Positions 63,926-64,000 of a DNA stretch of 64,000 bases are shown in pieces (the first letter of the stretch is position 1; the number at the start of each line of letters is the position of its first letter). Origin of the DNA: Parafrankia sp041008525. Lineage in GTDB: Bacteria > Actinomycetota > Actinomycetes > Frankiales > Frankiaceae. A model generated the notes under the pieces. It saw only the letters and a list, made by a program, of their open reading frames with translations. It made no database searches and had not been told where the DNA came from. A program made the translations under genes and the position numbers. The stretch covers positions 1 through 64,000 of the forward strand of contig NZ_JBFLUG010000037.1 of assembly GCF_041008525.1 (NCBI RefSeq), read 5' to 3'.

Positions 63926-64000
63926 GTCCGGACTGTAGATCGTTTTCGGCGGTTTCGTGGCGGATCTGGTGCGTTCACCGCATCCCTTGCCGTACCGGGC

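Overview
The window is G+C-rich (roughly 70%) actinobacterial chromosome. The linked tRNA-His and orn genes, a Lon gene with an HspR-type (HAIR) operator, an actinobacterial rpsA, an ECF41 sigma factor, an AftD-like arabinosyltransferase and very G/C-biased codon use suggest a filamentous soil actinomycete. Frankia or a close relative is my best guess, made from gene content and style only. Most genes have GTG or ATG starts behind GGAG-type ribosome binding sites, and many overlap their neighbour by 4 bases.

Region 1 (1-8.3 kb) is an accessory, decayed area. It holds the 3' end of an unrecognised gene, a six-repeat secreted surface protein, and a divergent MaoC-like hydratase / Baeyer-Villiger monooxygenase pair. 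Gene relics surround these: a NarL-type regulator, the start of a short-chain dehydrogenase, and a broken copy of the surface-protein repeat. Region 2 (8.3-15.1 kb) is a tightly overlapping minus-strand operon. It matches the poorly understood STM4011-STM4015 cassette (two radical SAM enzymes, a sulfatase-superfamily hydrolase, an ATP-grasp-like protein and a leucine-rich-repeat-like protein) and continues into an MFS transporter and a tiny RCK_C-like protein. This is the best candidate for an undescribed system in the window.

Region 3 (15.3-31.7 kb) holds stress, signalling and envelope functions: an SRPBCC protein, an ECF41 sigma factor with its NAD(P)-binding partner, a methyltransferase, a secreted GH18 chitinase / GH64 beta-1,3-glucanase pair, an OmpR-type two-component system, an MscS channel, an SDR enzyme, an SGNH hydrolase, a phospholipase D-like protein and a polysaccharide deacetylase. 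Region 4 (31.7-44.7 kb) is more core-like: aldehyde dehydrogenase, NarL-type regulator, tRNA-His, orn, lon, pirin, a Crp-family regulator, a cyclase-fold-like protein and a HipA-like kinase / DUF3037 pair.

Region 5 (44.8-61.4 kb) is a cell-surface glycan locus: a GH26-like glycosidase, a giant AftD-like arabinosyltransferase, a glycosyltransferase, a flippase, GDP-mannose dehydratase and two membrane acyltransferases. The window ends with rpsA, with a clear sigma-70 promoter, and a convergent thymidylate-kinase-like gene. Strong perfect hairpins without U-tracts, typical of actinobacterial terminators, mark many operon ends. Short 9-bp-period tandem repeats recur inside coding regions. I saw no CRISPR array, rRNA, complete insertion sequence or replication origin.
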